Assembly: GCA_009594865.1 (NCBI GenBank)
Contig: VOPT01000021.1
Coordinates: forward strand, 1-64,000
Direction of reading: 5' to 3'
DNA length: 64,000 nt
Source: Nitrospira sp.
Lineage (GTDB): Bacteria; Nitrospirota; Nitrospiria; Nitrospirales; Nitrospiraceae
The translations under genes and the position numbers were made by a program. The notes beneath the pieces were generated by a model, which was not told the origin of the DNA, did not search any database, and saw nothing but the letters and a program-made list of their open reading frames with translations. Of this stretch, positions 7,012-15,842 are shown one piece after another (the first letter of the stretch is position 1; each line of letters opens with the position of its first letter).

Positions 7012-8268
7012 ATGATGAAACATGTGATCGCGATTCAAGACGATACAGATCCGACGGTGACCGTGGAAGTCGACCCGGACGCCGATGATGCGGAAGCCAG
7101 TACGCTCCTGGACAGCATCGCGCAGGGCGATCAACCCGAGGCGGAGACCGAAGAAGCGGCGCCTGAAAAACCGTTGCGTTCAGCGTCGTCCCCATTTCTT
7201 TTGGAATCGTTATATTTTCGTTCATTCGGCGAACGGGGGCTGCTGGAACGGGAAGAAGAAATTGAACTGGCCAAGCAACTCGACCTCGGCACGCGCCAGA
7301 TTCGCCAGTCGCTTTTGCAGGCAGTCAAAGCCTGTACGGAGCTGAAACGTGCTGAGGCGGCGGCCGAACACATTCAGACCTTACAAACCGTACGACGCCT
7401 CAGCGGCCTGTCCGCCACGGCGCTCAACCAAGCAGATCACGCACTGGAACACCTGCTTTTAGACAGCACAGCCGGAGCCAAAGTCCCGGCAGCAGTACGA
7501 AAAGAGCTGGAGGCCTGCCTGGCTACCCTGCGCAGTTCGCGTGTCACTCTTGAAACGGCGAAAGACGAGTTGGTGCGCTGCAACCTTCGGCTGGTCGTCA
7601 ATGTCGCGAAGCACTACACGGGGCGAGGCCTCACCTTGCTGGACTTGGTGCAAGAAGGCAATATCGGCCTGATGAAAGCCGCCGAGCGTTACCAGCATCG
7701 CAAGGGGTTTAAATTCAGCACCTATGCAACCTGGTGGATCCGGCAAGGCATTACCCGATCCCTGGCGGATCAATCGCGCACCATCAGGATTCCCGTGCAT
7801 CAGACGGAAGCATCGAATCGCATCCTCCGGGCGTCGCGCCGGCTCGTGCAGCAATTAGGTCGCCAGCCGCGCCTGGAAGAAGTCGCCTCGATGATGCGGA
7901 TGCGGCCAGATCGTCTGCATGAAACGATGCAGGCGTTTCAAGAACCGGTGGCGCTGGAACATCAGGTGGGTGACGGCGGAACGGAACTCGGCGAACTTCT
8001 GCCGGACCAGCAGGCAGTGCCGCCGGATGCTCACGTGAATCGCACGGAGCTCACGCGCGAGATGGACCGCATTCTCGGGACCTTAACGCCCAGAGAGCAA
8101 ACGGTCATCCGGTTACGATTCGGCATCGGCGAAGACCAGGCACGGACCCTCGAGCAGGTGGGGCAACATTTGTCGGTTACGCGCGAACGAATTCGACAGA
8201 TCGAGGCCAAAGCGTTGAAGAAGCTCAAGACCCCCATGGTCAAGGAAATGTTTGCTGCGCTGAAGTAG
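7012..8268 (+). CDS. RNA polymerase sigma factor, RpoD/RpoS family
   Basis: A 418-residue group 1/2 sigma factor. An acidic N-terminal tail is followed by region 1.2 (YFRSFGERGLLEREEEIELAKQL). Region 2 is complete: NLRLVVNVAKHY, DLVQEGNIGLMKA and FSTYATWWIRQ with the -10 recognition helix. Region 3 follows, then region 4 (LTPREQTVIRLRFGIG ... TRERIRQIEAKALKKL) with the -35 helix. It is shorter than a primary RpoD because the long region 1.1 and non-conserved insert are reduced, so an alternative general sigma (RpoS-like) is likely, but the primary role cannot be excluded. The start is ATG 7012 or the adjacent ATG 7015. A strong terminator follows. Confidence 0.9.
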   Translation: MMKHVIAIQDDTDPTVTVEVDPDADDAEASTLLDSIAQGDQPEAETEEAAPEKPLRSASSPFLLESLYFRSFGERGLLEREEEIELAKQLDLGTRQIRQSLLQAVKACTELKRAEAAAEHIQTLQTVRRLSGLSATALNQADHALEHLLLDSTAGAKVPAAVRKELEACLATLRSSRVTLETAKDELVRCNLRLVVNVAKHYTGRGLTLLDLVQEGNIGLMKAAERYQHRKGFKFSTYATWWIRQGITRSLADQSRTIRIPVHQTEASNRILRASRRLVQQLGRQPRLEEVASMMRMRPDRLHETMQAFQEPVALEHQVGDGGTELGELLPDQQAVPPDAHVNRTELTREMDRILGTLTPREQTVIRLRFGIGEDQARTLEQVGQHLSVTRERIRQIEAKALKKLKTPMVKEMFAALK

Positions 8269-8293
8269 CAACGGTATGACGCTACGGGAGCGC

Positions 8294-8330
8294 AACACGG
8301 GCGAGGCCTCGGCCTCGCCCGTGTTGTTTT
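8294..8330 (+). terminator. Rho-independent terminator after the sigma-factor gene
   Basis: A perfect 15-bp stem, AACACGGGCGAGGCC against GGCCTCGCCCGTGTT, with only two intervening bases, followed by GTTTT. It lies 25 bases after the sigma-factor stop and separates that gene from the protease gene. Confidence 0.85.
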
Positions 8331-8391
8331 GCGCGCGCTTTCGCCGTACGTGCGAGTGTGAGAGAATGCGTCGGCGGAGGATCGACTTTCC

Positions 8392-9468
8392 ATGGTGACA
8401 GGCTCCCACAGTTCCGGTGCACCACCTACACGCGGTCTGCTTTCTCGATCGATCTGGCCTGTTCTCTCCATCTTCCTGTGTAGTCTCACGCTGACAACAT
8501 TCGGAATGGGGCGCCATGAAGCCGGTGCCGCACCATTGACCGAACTTTCGGTGCCCGCCGTTGTGTCGAAAGTGCGGCCGTCGGTGGTGACCGTGCTGAC
8601 ACGCGGAATCCCGCCAGGGGGTTCGCAGCATGGCACGCCCTCCGGTTCCGGCTCCGGCATCATTCTCGACACCAACGGCGACATCCTGACTAACAATCAC
8701 CTGGTTCAGGGCGTGACCAGCGTCGTAGTCGGATTATCCACGGGCCGGCTGACGCCCGGTCGTGTTGTCGCCCGCGACTTTCTCCTGGACCTCGCCCTCA
8801 TCAGAATTACGGCGCCCGATCTGGTGCCTGCTGAATTCAGCCAGCGCACTACCCTCGAGATTGGAGAAACCGTCATTGCCATCGGCAACCCGCTGGCGTT
8901 GAAGGGAGGCTCCACCGTGACCGTTGGCGTGATCAGTGCGCTGGACCGTTCCGTTCTGACGCCGGAAGGGGAAACCCTGTACGATTTGGTGCAAACGGAT
9001 GCCGCCATCAACCCGGGAAACAGCGGCGGCCCCTTGGTCGATCGCTTCGGCCAGGTCGTCGGGATCAATGTCGCCATTGCCCCGTCGGCGCAAGCTATCA
9101 GTTATGCCATCGCCATCGAAGCCATGACCTCGCCTATCGCATCGATGATGGCCCGGGGAGCCGTCGAACGGCCGGACTTGGGACTGATTCCGCTGACGAT
9201 CACGCCAAGCGTGGCGGCGAGTTTTGATCTGGAGAGCGACCGAGGCATCCTCGCCCTGCAGGTGGACCAGGCCAAAGTCGCCGGACAAGCCGGATTGCAA
9301 TCCGGGGATGTGGTGACAGCCATTGATAACCGTCCGCTCTACAATATGGGAGACTTCTGGCATGCCATCGAGCATGCCAACGGGCAGATGGCGTTCCAAG
9401 TCGCCACGCAGGGCAAAGCCGGAACGTCTACGATCATCATTTCACGACCTGGCCTGCCAAGGCCGTAA
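8392..9468 (+). CDS. DegP/HtrA-like periplasmic serine protease with one PDZ
   Basis: A 358-residue trypsin-like protease of the envelope stress/quality-control type. The N-terminal hydrophobic segment (SIWPVLSIFLCSLTLTTFG) is a signal anchor or signal peptide. The catalytic triad is visible as His in TNNHLVQG, Asp in LLDLALIRI and Ser in GNSGGPLVD. A single PDZ domain follows (GILALQVDQAKVAGQAGLQSG). Two PDZ domains are usual in DegP; one, as here, resembles DegS or HhoA. It lies just upstream of lipB (four-base gap), and a terminator separates it from the sigma-factor gene. Confidence 0.9.
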   Translation: MVTGSHSSGAPPTRGLLSRSIWPVLSIFLCSLTLTTFGMGRHEAGAAPLTELSVPAVVSKVRPSVVTVLTRGIPPGGSQHGTPSGSGSGIILDTNGDILTNNHLVQGVTSVVVGLSTGRLTPGRVVARDFLLDLALIRITAPDLVPAEFSQRTTLEIGETVIAIGNPLALKGGSTVTVGVISALDRSVLTPEGETLYDLVQTDAAINPGNSGGPLVDRFGQVVGINVAIAPSAQAISYAIAIEAMTSPIASMMARGAVERPDLGLIPLTITPSVAASFDLESDRGILALQVDQAKVAGQAGLQSGDVVTAIDNRPLYNMGDFWHAIEHANGQMAFQVATQGKAGTSTIIISRPGLPRP

Positions 9469-9472
9469 CCCA

Positions 9473-10318
9473 ATGAGCCTCGATCATCTCACCCATGATG
9501 CCGCTGCCGCGCCGTTTACAGGCACCGAAGCCCTGGAACGAAACGATGCCTCACGACCTGCGACGTTGGTCTCCGGCAAGACGATGCCCTATGACGAAGC
9601 CTGGACCCTACAACGCGCCTGCCGCACCGAACGAGCCGCCGACCGCTGCCGCGATCTGCTCCTGCTCATTGAGCATCCTTCCGTCTATACGCTGGGACGC
9701 ACCACGCAGGACCGGCATTGGCCGGGAGCAGATCAGCTCTCCCGGGAAACCGGCATTCCCGTCATCCGGACGGAGCGTGGCGGATCGATTACCTATCACG
9801 GGCCGGGGCAGTTGGTGGGGTATCCCATTCTCCGACTGACCGATTATTGTGCGGGCCCGAAAGCCTATGTCCGCCGGCTGGAAGCGGTATTGATCGGGAC
9901 GCTGGCCGAGTGGGGCATCGCCGCCCATCGGCGTGAGGGCCTGCCGGGTGTATGGGTCGGCGGCGACCGCCCGTCTAAAATCGCGTCCATCGGCGTGCGT
10001 ATTTCCCAAGGCGTCACCTCGCATGGCTTCGCGTTGAATGTCTGCCCTGACCTGGAACCTTTTTCTCACATCGTTCCTTGCGGCATTTCCGGTTGCCGCG
10101 TCACATCGATGGCGGCACTCATGAACACCACGCCCGATCTCCAAGTCGTGCAGCAACAGATCGCCGCACAGTTCGCCGCTCAGTTTCATCTCACCTGGAC
10201 GGAGACCGTGGCTCTTGCACGGTTCGCGGCCAGGATGGAATCACCGGCGAGCGATGTTTCCCCTTCATCCATTCATGTCATGCGCCATCCACCCTCGAAG
10301 GAGCTCCCTGATGACTGA
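9473..10318 (+). CDS. lipB: Octanoyl-[acyl-carrier-protein]-protein N-octanoyltransferase
   Basis: Transfers octanoyl from ACP to lipoyl domains, the first step of lipoic acid assembly. Family motifs are RGGSITYHGPGQLVGYPIL, the catalytic lysine in SKIASIGVRI, GFALNV, and the catalytic cysteine in VPCGISGC. At 281 residues it is longer than E. coli LipB (213); the extra ~45 N-terminal and ~20 C-terminal residues are not conserved. The ATG at 9473 sits four bases after the protease stop; a later start nearer the conserved core is possible. The stop overlaps the next start by eight bases. Confidence 0.94.
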   Translation: MSLDHLTHDAAAAPFTGTEALERNDASRPATLVSGKTMPYDEAWTLQRACRTERAADRCRDLLLLIEHPSVYTLGRTTQDRHWPGADQLSRETGIPVIRTERGGSITYHGPGQLVGYPILRLTDYCAGPKAYVRRLEAVLIGTLAEWGIAAHRREGLPGVWVGGDRPSKIASIGVRISQGVTSHGFALNVCPDLEPFSHIVPCGISGCRVTSMAALMNTTPDLQVVQQQIAAQFAAQFHLTWTETVALARFAARMESPASDVSPSSIHVMRHPPSKELPDD

Positions 10319-11567
10319 GCTGAATACCCACACCTTCCGTTTCGCTGTCGCACAATTTAATGAAGCGGCCGAAGCGATGCAGCTGGATACCAACCTGCGC
10401 GAGCGGCTGAAACTGCCACAGCGTTCGTTGATCGTCAGCATACCGGTACGCATGGATGATGGCCGCGTTGAAGTGTTCACGGGATACCGTGTCCAGCACG
10501 ATACGGCCCGGGGTCCTTCAAAAGGCGGCATCCGGTACCATCCGGATGTGAATCTCGGTGAAGTCGCCGCCCTCTCCATGTGGATGACGTGGAAATGCGC
10601 CCTGGCCGACCTGCCCTACGGCGGCGCCAAAGGCGGCGTGCGGGTGGATCCTAAGCAATTGAGCCGCGCGGAACTCCAACGCCTCACCAGGCGATACGCG
10701 GCGGAAATTTTCCCCCTCATCGGCCCGGACAAGGACGTGCCCGCGCCTGACGTCGGGACCGACCAACAGGTGATGGCCTGGATCATGGACACGTATAGCC
10801 AGCAGGTCGGCTATGCGGTGCAAGGCGTGGTCACGGGAAAACCGTTGTCCATCGGCGGCAGCCTGGGGCGGGAAGAAGCGACCGGTCGTGGTGTGGTCTA
10901 TGTGACTCTGGAAGCGCTCCAACACTTGAAACTGGATGTCGCAAAAGCCACGGTCGCGATTCAGGGCTTCGGCAACGTCGGCTCGCATACGGCCCGCATC
11001 ATGCAGCAGGCCGGCGCGCGGGTGATTGCCGTGAGCGACGTGAGCGGCGGGCTCTACAACTCCAAAGGCCTCGACATTCCTGAGTTGCTGCGTCGCTACC
11101 GCGAGAACCATGAGCCGCTACGCGACATCACGTTGGGCGAACCCATCACGAATGACGAACTGCTCCAGCTGGACTGTACCGTGCTGGTTCCTGCCGCCCT
11201 GTCCGAACAAATCACCGACGCCAACGCGGCGAAATTACGCTGCCGAATTCTGGCAGAAGGCGCAAATGGGCCCACGACGCTGGAGGCTGATCGCATTCTG
11301 ACCGATAAGGGGATCTTCATCATTCCCGATATTCTGGCGAACTCGGGCGGCGTCATCGTCTCGTATTTTGAATGGGTGCAGGACGTGCAGCGCTTCTTCT
11401 GGAAAGCCAAGGACATTCAAGACCGGTTACAAGACATCATCACGAGCGCCTTCCACAGAACCCTGCACTTTTCGCTCGAACGGCGGACGACGATGCGAAT
11501 GGCGGCTCTCATGTCGGGCATCGACAAAGTGGCCCAGGCCCATCTCCAACGCGGGCTTTATCCCTAA
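10311..11567 (+). CDS. gdhA: Glu/Leu/Phe/Val-family glutamate dehydrogenase
   Basis: Interconverts glutamate and 2-oxoglutarate plus ammonium. The 418-residue size fits the hexameric small-subunit class. The substrate site is PSKGGIRYHPDV, and the catalytic lysine lies in LPYGGAKGGVRVDP. The aspartate of APDVGT follows, and the NAD(P)-binding fold is marked by IQGFGNVGSHTARI. The start is ATG 10311, preceded by GGAG and overlapping the end of lipB by eight bases, so translation is probably coupled. In a nitrogen-oxidising organism it could serve ammonium assimilation, but the direction is not shown by sequence. Confidence 0.95.
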   Translation: MTELNTHTFRFAVAQFNEAAEAMQLDTNLRERLKLPQRSLIVSIPVRMDDGRVEVFTGYRVQHDTARGPSKGGIRYHPDVNLGEVAALSMWMTWKCALADLPYGGAKGGVRVDPKQLSRAELQRLTRRYAAEIFPLIGPDKDVPAPDVGTDQQVMAWIMDTYSQQVGYAVQGVVTGKPLSIGGSLGREEATGRGVVYVTLEALQHLKLDVAKATVAIQGFGNVGSHTARIMQQAGARVIAVSDVSGGLYNSKGLDIPELLRRYRENHEPLRDITLGEPITNDELLQLDCTVLVPAALSEQITDANAAKLRCRILAEGANGPTTLEADRILTDKGIFIIPDILANSGGVIVSYFEWVQDVQRFFWKAKDIQDRLQDIITSAFHRTLHFSLERRTTMRMAALMSGIDKVAQAHLQRGLYP

Positions 11568-11599
11568 GTCACGATGAAGGCGAACCTGCGGTTCACACG

Positions 11600-11986
11600 A
11601 TGACCCGATACATCCTCGCGGCGATTGCGGGCATGTGGATGGCCGACGGGCTTGCCCTGTTGAGCGCCCCTCTGCTGGTCATCCGACGGCTGAAGGAATC
11701 CCTCGACGAGACTCCGCACCTGCTCCGCTGGCAAGCGATTGGAATCGGCCTGGGCATCATGCTGCTGCTGTGGACGACGCCGCTGCCCTATCAACCCCTC
11801 TGGTGGATGACCGGCGGTGCCATGGTCATCAAGAGCGGCTTCCTGATATGGGGGCCGGCGGCCTGGCGCACGCCCCTCTTGAGTTGGTGCTTCACACGCG
11901 AGGCAGTGGACTACCGATTTTTCGGTCTGTGGCTCTGCACGCTTGCCGTCCTGCTCCTGCATGCGTTAGGGTTGCTGCACGGATAA
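11600..11986 (+). CDS. Small integral membrane protein, unknown function
   Basis: A 128-residue protein with four predicted membrane spans: an N-terminal one (YILAAIAGMWMADGLALL), GIGLGIMLLLW, a central one (WMTGGAMVIKSGFLIW) and a C-terminal one (GLWLCTLAVLLLHAL). No family is recognised. The ATG at 11600 is chosen because it begins the first membrane span; a longer in-frame reading would overlap the dehydrogenase gene. It follows gdhA by 32 bases on the same strand and may be co-transcribed. Confidence 0.7.
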   Translation: MTRYILAAIAGMWMADGLALLSAPLLVIRRLKESLDETPHLLRWQAIGIGLGIMLLLWTTPLPYQPLWWMTGGAMVIKSGFLIWGPAAWRTPLLSWCFTREAVDYRFFGLWLCTLAVLLLHALGLLHG

Positions 11987-12024
11987 CGTTTCACTCCCCG
12001 CTTCACCGTGGCCGGTACCAGCCT

Positions 12025-12318
12025 ATGAGCCGTCAATCCATCGTTGCTCTTTGGGAAGAACACAGCCGCGACGGCTGGCCTCAATTTTCCAGCCCGAATG
12101 AAGGGCAGTTGATGACGTTGGATACCGTGATCGGCGGATGCGCGGTCTTTTATCTCGACGGGCAACCGGAGATGGACAGCCACCGTCTCGCGATCCTTGA
12201 GGATTGTGTGGCCGATCTGGATGGTCTTCTCGAAGAGCTGTCGGATGACAGCCTGGGCTATTTCCAGCGCCTTCGCCGACTCGCAACCGCCCTCGTTGAC
12301 CTGGGCCGCCAAGCCTAA
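12025..12318 (+). CDS. Conserved-looking small acidic protein, unknown
   Basis: A 97-residue soluble protein beginning MSRQSIVALWEEHSRD, rich in Asp, Glu and Leu, with a predicted helical C-terminal half (LAILEDCVADLDGLLEEL). The family is not recognised. Coding is supported by an uninterrupted frame in the same direction as its neighbours, ending where a convergent globin gene begins. The start is the ATG at 12025; a longer frame upstream would lie inside the membrane-protein gene. Confidence 0.55.
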   Translation: MSRQSIVALWEEHSRDGWPQFSSPNEGQLMTLDTVIGGCAVFYLDGQPEMDSHRLAILEDCVADLDGLLEELSDDSLGYFQRLRRLATALVDLGRQA

Positions 12319-12376
12319 TTCCGTTCACGCCGTCGGACGAGGACCGGCCATCATGCCGGCCCCCGCAGCTACCTGC

Positions 12377-12853
12377 TTACGGTAACTCGACGATGTCTTT
12401 CTTCATCGGTCCGAGCAACGCCAGGAGCTCCCCCTTCTCCCCCGCAGGCACCTTAAACGTGTCGAGCGCCGCCACCAGGTCCTGGACCAACGCCCCGAAA
12501 TCTGCTGAGCTGATCTGCATGCCCAGGTGAGTACCCTTCATATCCCGCCCCTGATATTGACACGGCCCGCCTGTTGCCTGGCAGACCTGATCAACGAGAT
12601 GCCCCTTCAACTTCGGGATGTCGGTAGTCGCAAACCGGTTGTTGATTCGTCCATCCGCTGCGACATTGGCGACAAATTGGTCGACTACCGCCGTAATCGC
12701 CTGCTTGCCGCCCAAGCGGTCATATAACGACTTCGTCATGGTCGCCGTGACTTCAGGGCGTGGAGCCTGGCTCACTCCACCCGTTTCAGCGCATCCGCCG
12801 CACAGTGCCACAGCCCCCACGAGCATCGCTCCCATCCCGTACTTCGACACCAT
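12377..12853 (-). CDS. Group 1 truncated hemoglobin with lipoprotein signal
   Basis: The C-terminal ~115 residues match group 1 truncated hemoglobins: SLYDRLGGKQAITAVVDQFV at the start and the proximal histidine in MKGTHLGMQISSADF. Such proteins bind heme and react with O2 or NO. Two features are unusual. The first 24 residues form a lipoprotein signal (hydrophobic run ending CGGCAET, lipobox cysteine near residue 21), so the globin should be anchored outside the cytoplasm. The usual helix-B tyrosine (FY) is replaced (FV), which would alter ligand stabilisation. It diverges from the LysR gene with a 178-base shared control region. Confidence 0.88.
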   Translation of the reverse strand: MVSKYGMGAMLVGAVALCGGCAETGGVSQAPRPEVTATMTKSLYDRLGGKQAITAVVDQFVANVAADGRINNRFATTDIPKLKGHLVDQVCQATGGPCQYQGRDMKGTHLGMQISSADFGALVQDLVAALDTFKVPAGEKGELLALLGPMKKDIVELP

Positions 12854-12997
12854 CGCCCACCTCCCTTATTGATGAATGGCCGGTTGCCTGGCCTCGCCGC
12901 CAGCAGGAGCGCAGTGCCCTGTGCGGCGACATTCCAGTTGACGGCTCACCATAGGAGACCTAAGATGTATTCGTCTAATATATTGTTTTCATCGAAT

Positions 12998-13016
12998 CTA
13001 TAGTCTATGACTATAG
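12998..13016. promoter_or_regulatory. Palindromic operator candidate upstream of LysR gene
   Basis: CTATAGTC and GACTATAG form perfect 8-bp arms with a 3-base spacer, ending 15 bases before the LysR GTG start. It lies in an AT-rich block between the divergent globin and LysR genes. LysR proteins bind interrupted dyads, usually with a T-N11-A core, in exactly such divergent regions, so autoregulation and control of the globin gene are plausible. Binding itself is inferred. Confidence 0.5.
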
Positions 13017-13031
13017 CGGCAGGGAGCCTGT

Positions 13032-13973
13032 GTGGAACTGCGACAATTGGAATATTTTATGGCCGTGGCAACGCACCAAAATTTCAGCCGCGCCGCGGAG
13101 CATGTGCATGTATCCCAGCCATCGTTGTCGATTCAGATCGGCGGGCTTGAAAAGGAGTTGGGCACGCGGCTGTTCGACCGTCTCGGGAGAAAGGTCGTGC
13201 TGACGCAGGCAGGCGAACTCTTTCAGGTGCATGCAGAGCGCGCCTTGCGTGAAGTGGAGCAGGCGGCGCAGGTGGTTCACGAATTGCTCGGCGCGAAACG
13301 CGGCCGATTGGTGGTTGGCACGCTATCGACGGTCAATTCCTATCTGATTGCGCCGTTGGTTTCTCGATTCAAACAGCGTTTCCCCGACATTCATCTTCAG
13401 GTACACGCGCAACCCTCTTCCGAGATCGTCCAGGGTCTGCTGACCAATCGCCTCGATATCGGCATTTGTCTGCTCCCGCTGACCCATACGCATGTCACCA
13501 CCATCCCGTTGTTTGAAGAGCGGCTCGCCCTCATCGCCCCCGCCGGCATGAAGATCGGGAAGCGCCGCGCGCGCATGCAGGACCTCGCGCCGCTGCCGCT
13601 GGTCCTGATGCCGGCTGATTATTGCCTGCGAAAAATGGTCGAATCGGAATGTGCGAAAGCCGGTGTTCACCCGCAGGTGGTTCTGGAAATGACATCGCCG
13701 GAAGGCATTCTCCAGGCCGTGGCGGAGGGCACCGGGGCCACGATCTTACCTGAGCTCTACGTCAAATCCCGGCTGCCGGCATCAGAGCTCCAGATCATCG
13801 ATCTGTACGATCCCACGCCCTGCCACACCGTCGGGCTCGCCTATCTCACGAAACGCCATCGCGGGCAAGCGGCCGACGCATTTGCCGCGCTCTGCAAAAC
13901 CACGATGCGTGATCTGCAATCGGGGTCGACCGGATCTTCTCGAAACAAGCGCTACAAGCGGACAGCCGCCTGA
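13032..13973 (+). CDS. LysR-family transcriptional regulator
   Basis: A 313-residue LysR protein. The N-terminal winged helix-turn-helix is MELRQLEYFMAVATHQNFSRAAEHVHVSQP... followed by LFDRLGRKVVLTQAGE. The effector domain (residues ~90-290) contains GTLSTVNSYLIAPLVSRF and resembles the CynR/OxyR-like subgroup. The start is GTG 13032, fixed by the conserved MELRQLxYF beginning. The ligand cannot be told. The shared control region with the truncated hemoglobin suggests a link to oxygen, nitric oxide or nitrogen-oxide stress, which is inference. Confidence 0.93.
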   Translation: MELRQLEYFMAVATHQNFSRAAEHVHVSQPSLSIQIGGLEKELGTRLFDRLGRKVVLTQAGELFQVHAERALREVEQAAQVVHELLGAKRGRLVVGTLSTVNSYLIAPLVSRFKQRFPDIHLQVHAQPSSEIVQGLLTNRLDIGICLLPLTHTHVTTIPLFEERLALIAPAGMKIGKRRARMQDLAPLPLVLMPADYCLRKMVESECAKAGVHPQVVLEMTSPEGILQAVAEGTGATILPELYVKSRLPASELQIIDLYDPTPCHTVGLAYLTKRHRGQAADAFAALCKTTMRDLQSGSTGSSRNKRYKRTAA

Positions 13974-14164
13974 CGCCTCACAGCGATAGCGCGGCAGATG
14001 CACGAGCCCAGACTTCTCCACACCCGCAATAAGCACAGCCGCGACCTTGAAAGTCAGATGGCCGCTTGGATAGAATGCCCTGTTGCGTGACCCTGCCCTC
14101 TTTCCTGTGGCCGGTCATCGCAACCCGGTCTTAGGTTTTCAGCATGGGCTTTATGGAGGCATTC

Positions 14165-14695
14165 ATGATGCAGCGTACGCGGACGTTCACAGCCTTGATG
14201 ACTATGCTGGGGTCCCTGTGCCTCGCTGCCATCGCCATTGCCGAACCCTATGAACTCAGCAAGAACGACGTGAGCGACCCGAAGGTGATTGCAAGCCAGG
14301 ATGTGTCCCTGTTCGGGATCAAGCTGGGCGATGATGAAGCCAAAGCTCTCGACGGACTGGTGAACGAAAAGATCCCCGGTATCAAGGCGGAACAAGAGGC
14401 CACCTTCATTTTCTTGCTCGATCAGCGTAAACCGACCGGACCCATGGCGGGCGTACGGGTACAGGACGGCAAAGTCGATCTCATCTTCATCAATAATCGT
14501 TTTGCATTTAAAACGCGCGGCATCTTCCGCAATGTCCTCAACAGCGAAAGCCCGGACGATGTGCGCAAGATTCTGGGCAAGGAAGATTATGGCGACGAGA
14601 ATGTGATGGGCGCCCTGCTGGCCTACGACAAGCAGGGCTTTCAGGTGAATTATCTCGGCAAGGACGTCAACGTGGAGTTTTCACTCCCGCACTAA
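14165..14695 (+). CDS. Exported protein of unknown function
   Basis: A 176-residue protein with a clear signal peptide (MMQRTRTFTALMTMLGSLCLAAIAIA, cleavage expected before EPYEL). The mature part is a mixed soluble domain with DVSLFGIKLGDDEAKAL and repeated DDVRKILGKED-like turns, similar in style to small periplasmic domains that recur in envelope proteins, but the family is not recognised. ATG 14165 is chosen: GGAGG ends five bases before it; ATG 14168 is equally possible, and ATG 14144 lies upstream of the ribosome binding site. It faces the convergent carboxypeptidase gene. Confidence 0.75.
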   Translation: MMQRTRTFTALMTMLGSLCLAAIAIAEPYELSKNDVSDPKVIASQDVSLFGIKLGDDEAKALDGLVNEKIPGIKAEQEATFIFLLDQRKPTGPMAGVRVQDGKVDLIFINNRFAFKTRGIFRNVLNSESPDDVRKILGKEDYGDENVMGALLAYDKQGFQVNYLGKDVNVEFSLPH

Positions 14696-14866
14696 ACCAT
14701 CAGACGACAGAGTTCCGCTCCGACCATCTCGAACGTTCCGTACGTTTTGCCTGTTCCAGTTCCATCCCCCTCGCGCTCTTTCGCTCTCAACAACACACAC
14801 TCGTGCCAGCCTCGCTCACCACGAGACCGGCACAGATCACGTGCCACCATTCACGCTGACGGGAAG

Positions 14867-15796
14867 TTATCGGGCCAGGGCTGCCCGGCTGTCGCTCAGG
14901 CGCAGGCCGTAATTGATGAGGCTGGTCGCCGTATTCCAGCGACGCTTGGAATTGAGGATCACGAGCAGCAGATCGCTGCCATCCTGGGAGACTTTCGCAA
15001 TCAGACAGCGGCCGGCCTTCGAGGTAAAGCCCGTCTTCACCCCTTGCACCCCGGGAATCCGGCCCAGCAGCCGATTGGTCGTGCGCAAGACGTACGCGCG
15101 ATGCTCGTTGATCGGCATGATGATTTCGCGTTCTTCGCGGACGAGCTCTTTGAACACGGGGTGATGCAGGGCAATCTCGCTGAGCTTGGCCAGATCTTCC
15201 GCCGTGGAATAATGTTCCGGCGCATCAAATCCGCACGCATTGCTGAAATGGGTATTGTGTAACTCCAACGCCGCCGCCTTGGCATTCATGAGATCGACAA
15301 AGCGGGCCTCGTCGCCGCCGACATGTTCGCTGGCCGCCAGGCAGGCATCGTTCGCAGAGACAATCAGCATCGCCTTCAGCAAATCTTCCAGGCGGAAAAT
15401 TTGTCCCGTTCGCAGGCGCAGGTGCGTTTTATGGGCGCGAGCGGCCTTGGGACTCACGGTCACTTCATCATCCAGGTGGCCATATTCCAGGATCACTAAC
15501 GCCGACATGATCTTCGTGAGACTCGCCGGGGACAGCCGCTTTTCGCTTTCAAACTGATAGAGCGTCGTGCCCGTCTTCAATTCCTTCAGGAGAATGCTGT
15601 GCGCCGGCACGTGCCGCCATCGAAGGCTGTGATGTGCTTGCTTGGCCGATGGGACGGGCCTGGGATCGTACGGGACGGTAATGACCTCGTCATCCACATC
15701 GTTGTCGATCGCCCGGGCTTGGCCGGTCCACAGCGCGGCGAGGAGGAACGGAACGACCATGACAGCCACCGGCAACATCCGATGTGAACGATTCAT
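14867..15796 (-). CDS. dacA: D-alanyl-D-alanine carboxypeptidase (PBP5/6-like)
   Basis: Removes the terminal D-Ala of peptidoglycan pentapeptides in the periplasm. An N-terminal signal peptide (MLPVAVMVVPFLLAALWTGQARA) precedes the peptidase S11 domain. Active-site motifs are SxxK in SPASLTKIMSAL, SxN in VSANDACLA and KTG in GVKTGFTSKAG. At 309 residues it lacks the long C-terminal PBP5 extension and amphipathic membrane anchor, so it may be soluble or held by the N-terminal segment. The gene is monocistronic or followed by nothing obvious on its strand. Confidence 0.94.
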   Translation of the reverse strand: MNRSHRMLPVAVMVVPFLLAALWTGQARAIDNDVDDEVITVPYDPRPVPSAKQAHHSLRWRHVPAHSILLKELKTGTTLYQFESEKRLSPASLTKIMSALVILEYGHLDDEVTVSPKAARAHKTHLRLRTGQIFRLEDLLKAMLIVSANDACLAASEHVGGDEARFVDLMNAKAAALELHNTHFSNACGFDAPEHYSTAEDLAKLSEIALHHPVFKELVREEREIIMPINEHRAYVLRTTNRLLGRIPGVQGVKTGFTSKAGRCLIAKVSQDGSDLLLVILNSKRRWNTATSLINYGLRLSDSRAALAR

Positions 15797-15842
15797 GCGG
15801 AATGTCTATGCTTTCTTGTGACGAGCAGAGGAGTTCTGACGG

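Noticed and set aside
6741..7013. A 90-codon minus-strand frame before the sigma-factor gene
   Set aside because: It covers the predicted promoter and has no family similarity.
6903..7088. Possible upstream frame before the sigma-factor gene
   Set aside because: It has a good GGAGAG site but overlaps the sigma-factor gene and its product is arginine-rich without family; kept only as a possible leader frame.
14144..14164. An earlier ATG for the exported protein
   Set aside because: The ribosome binding site GGAGG lies downstream of it, and starting at 14165 gives a normal signal peptide.
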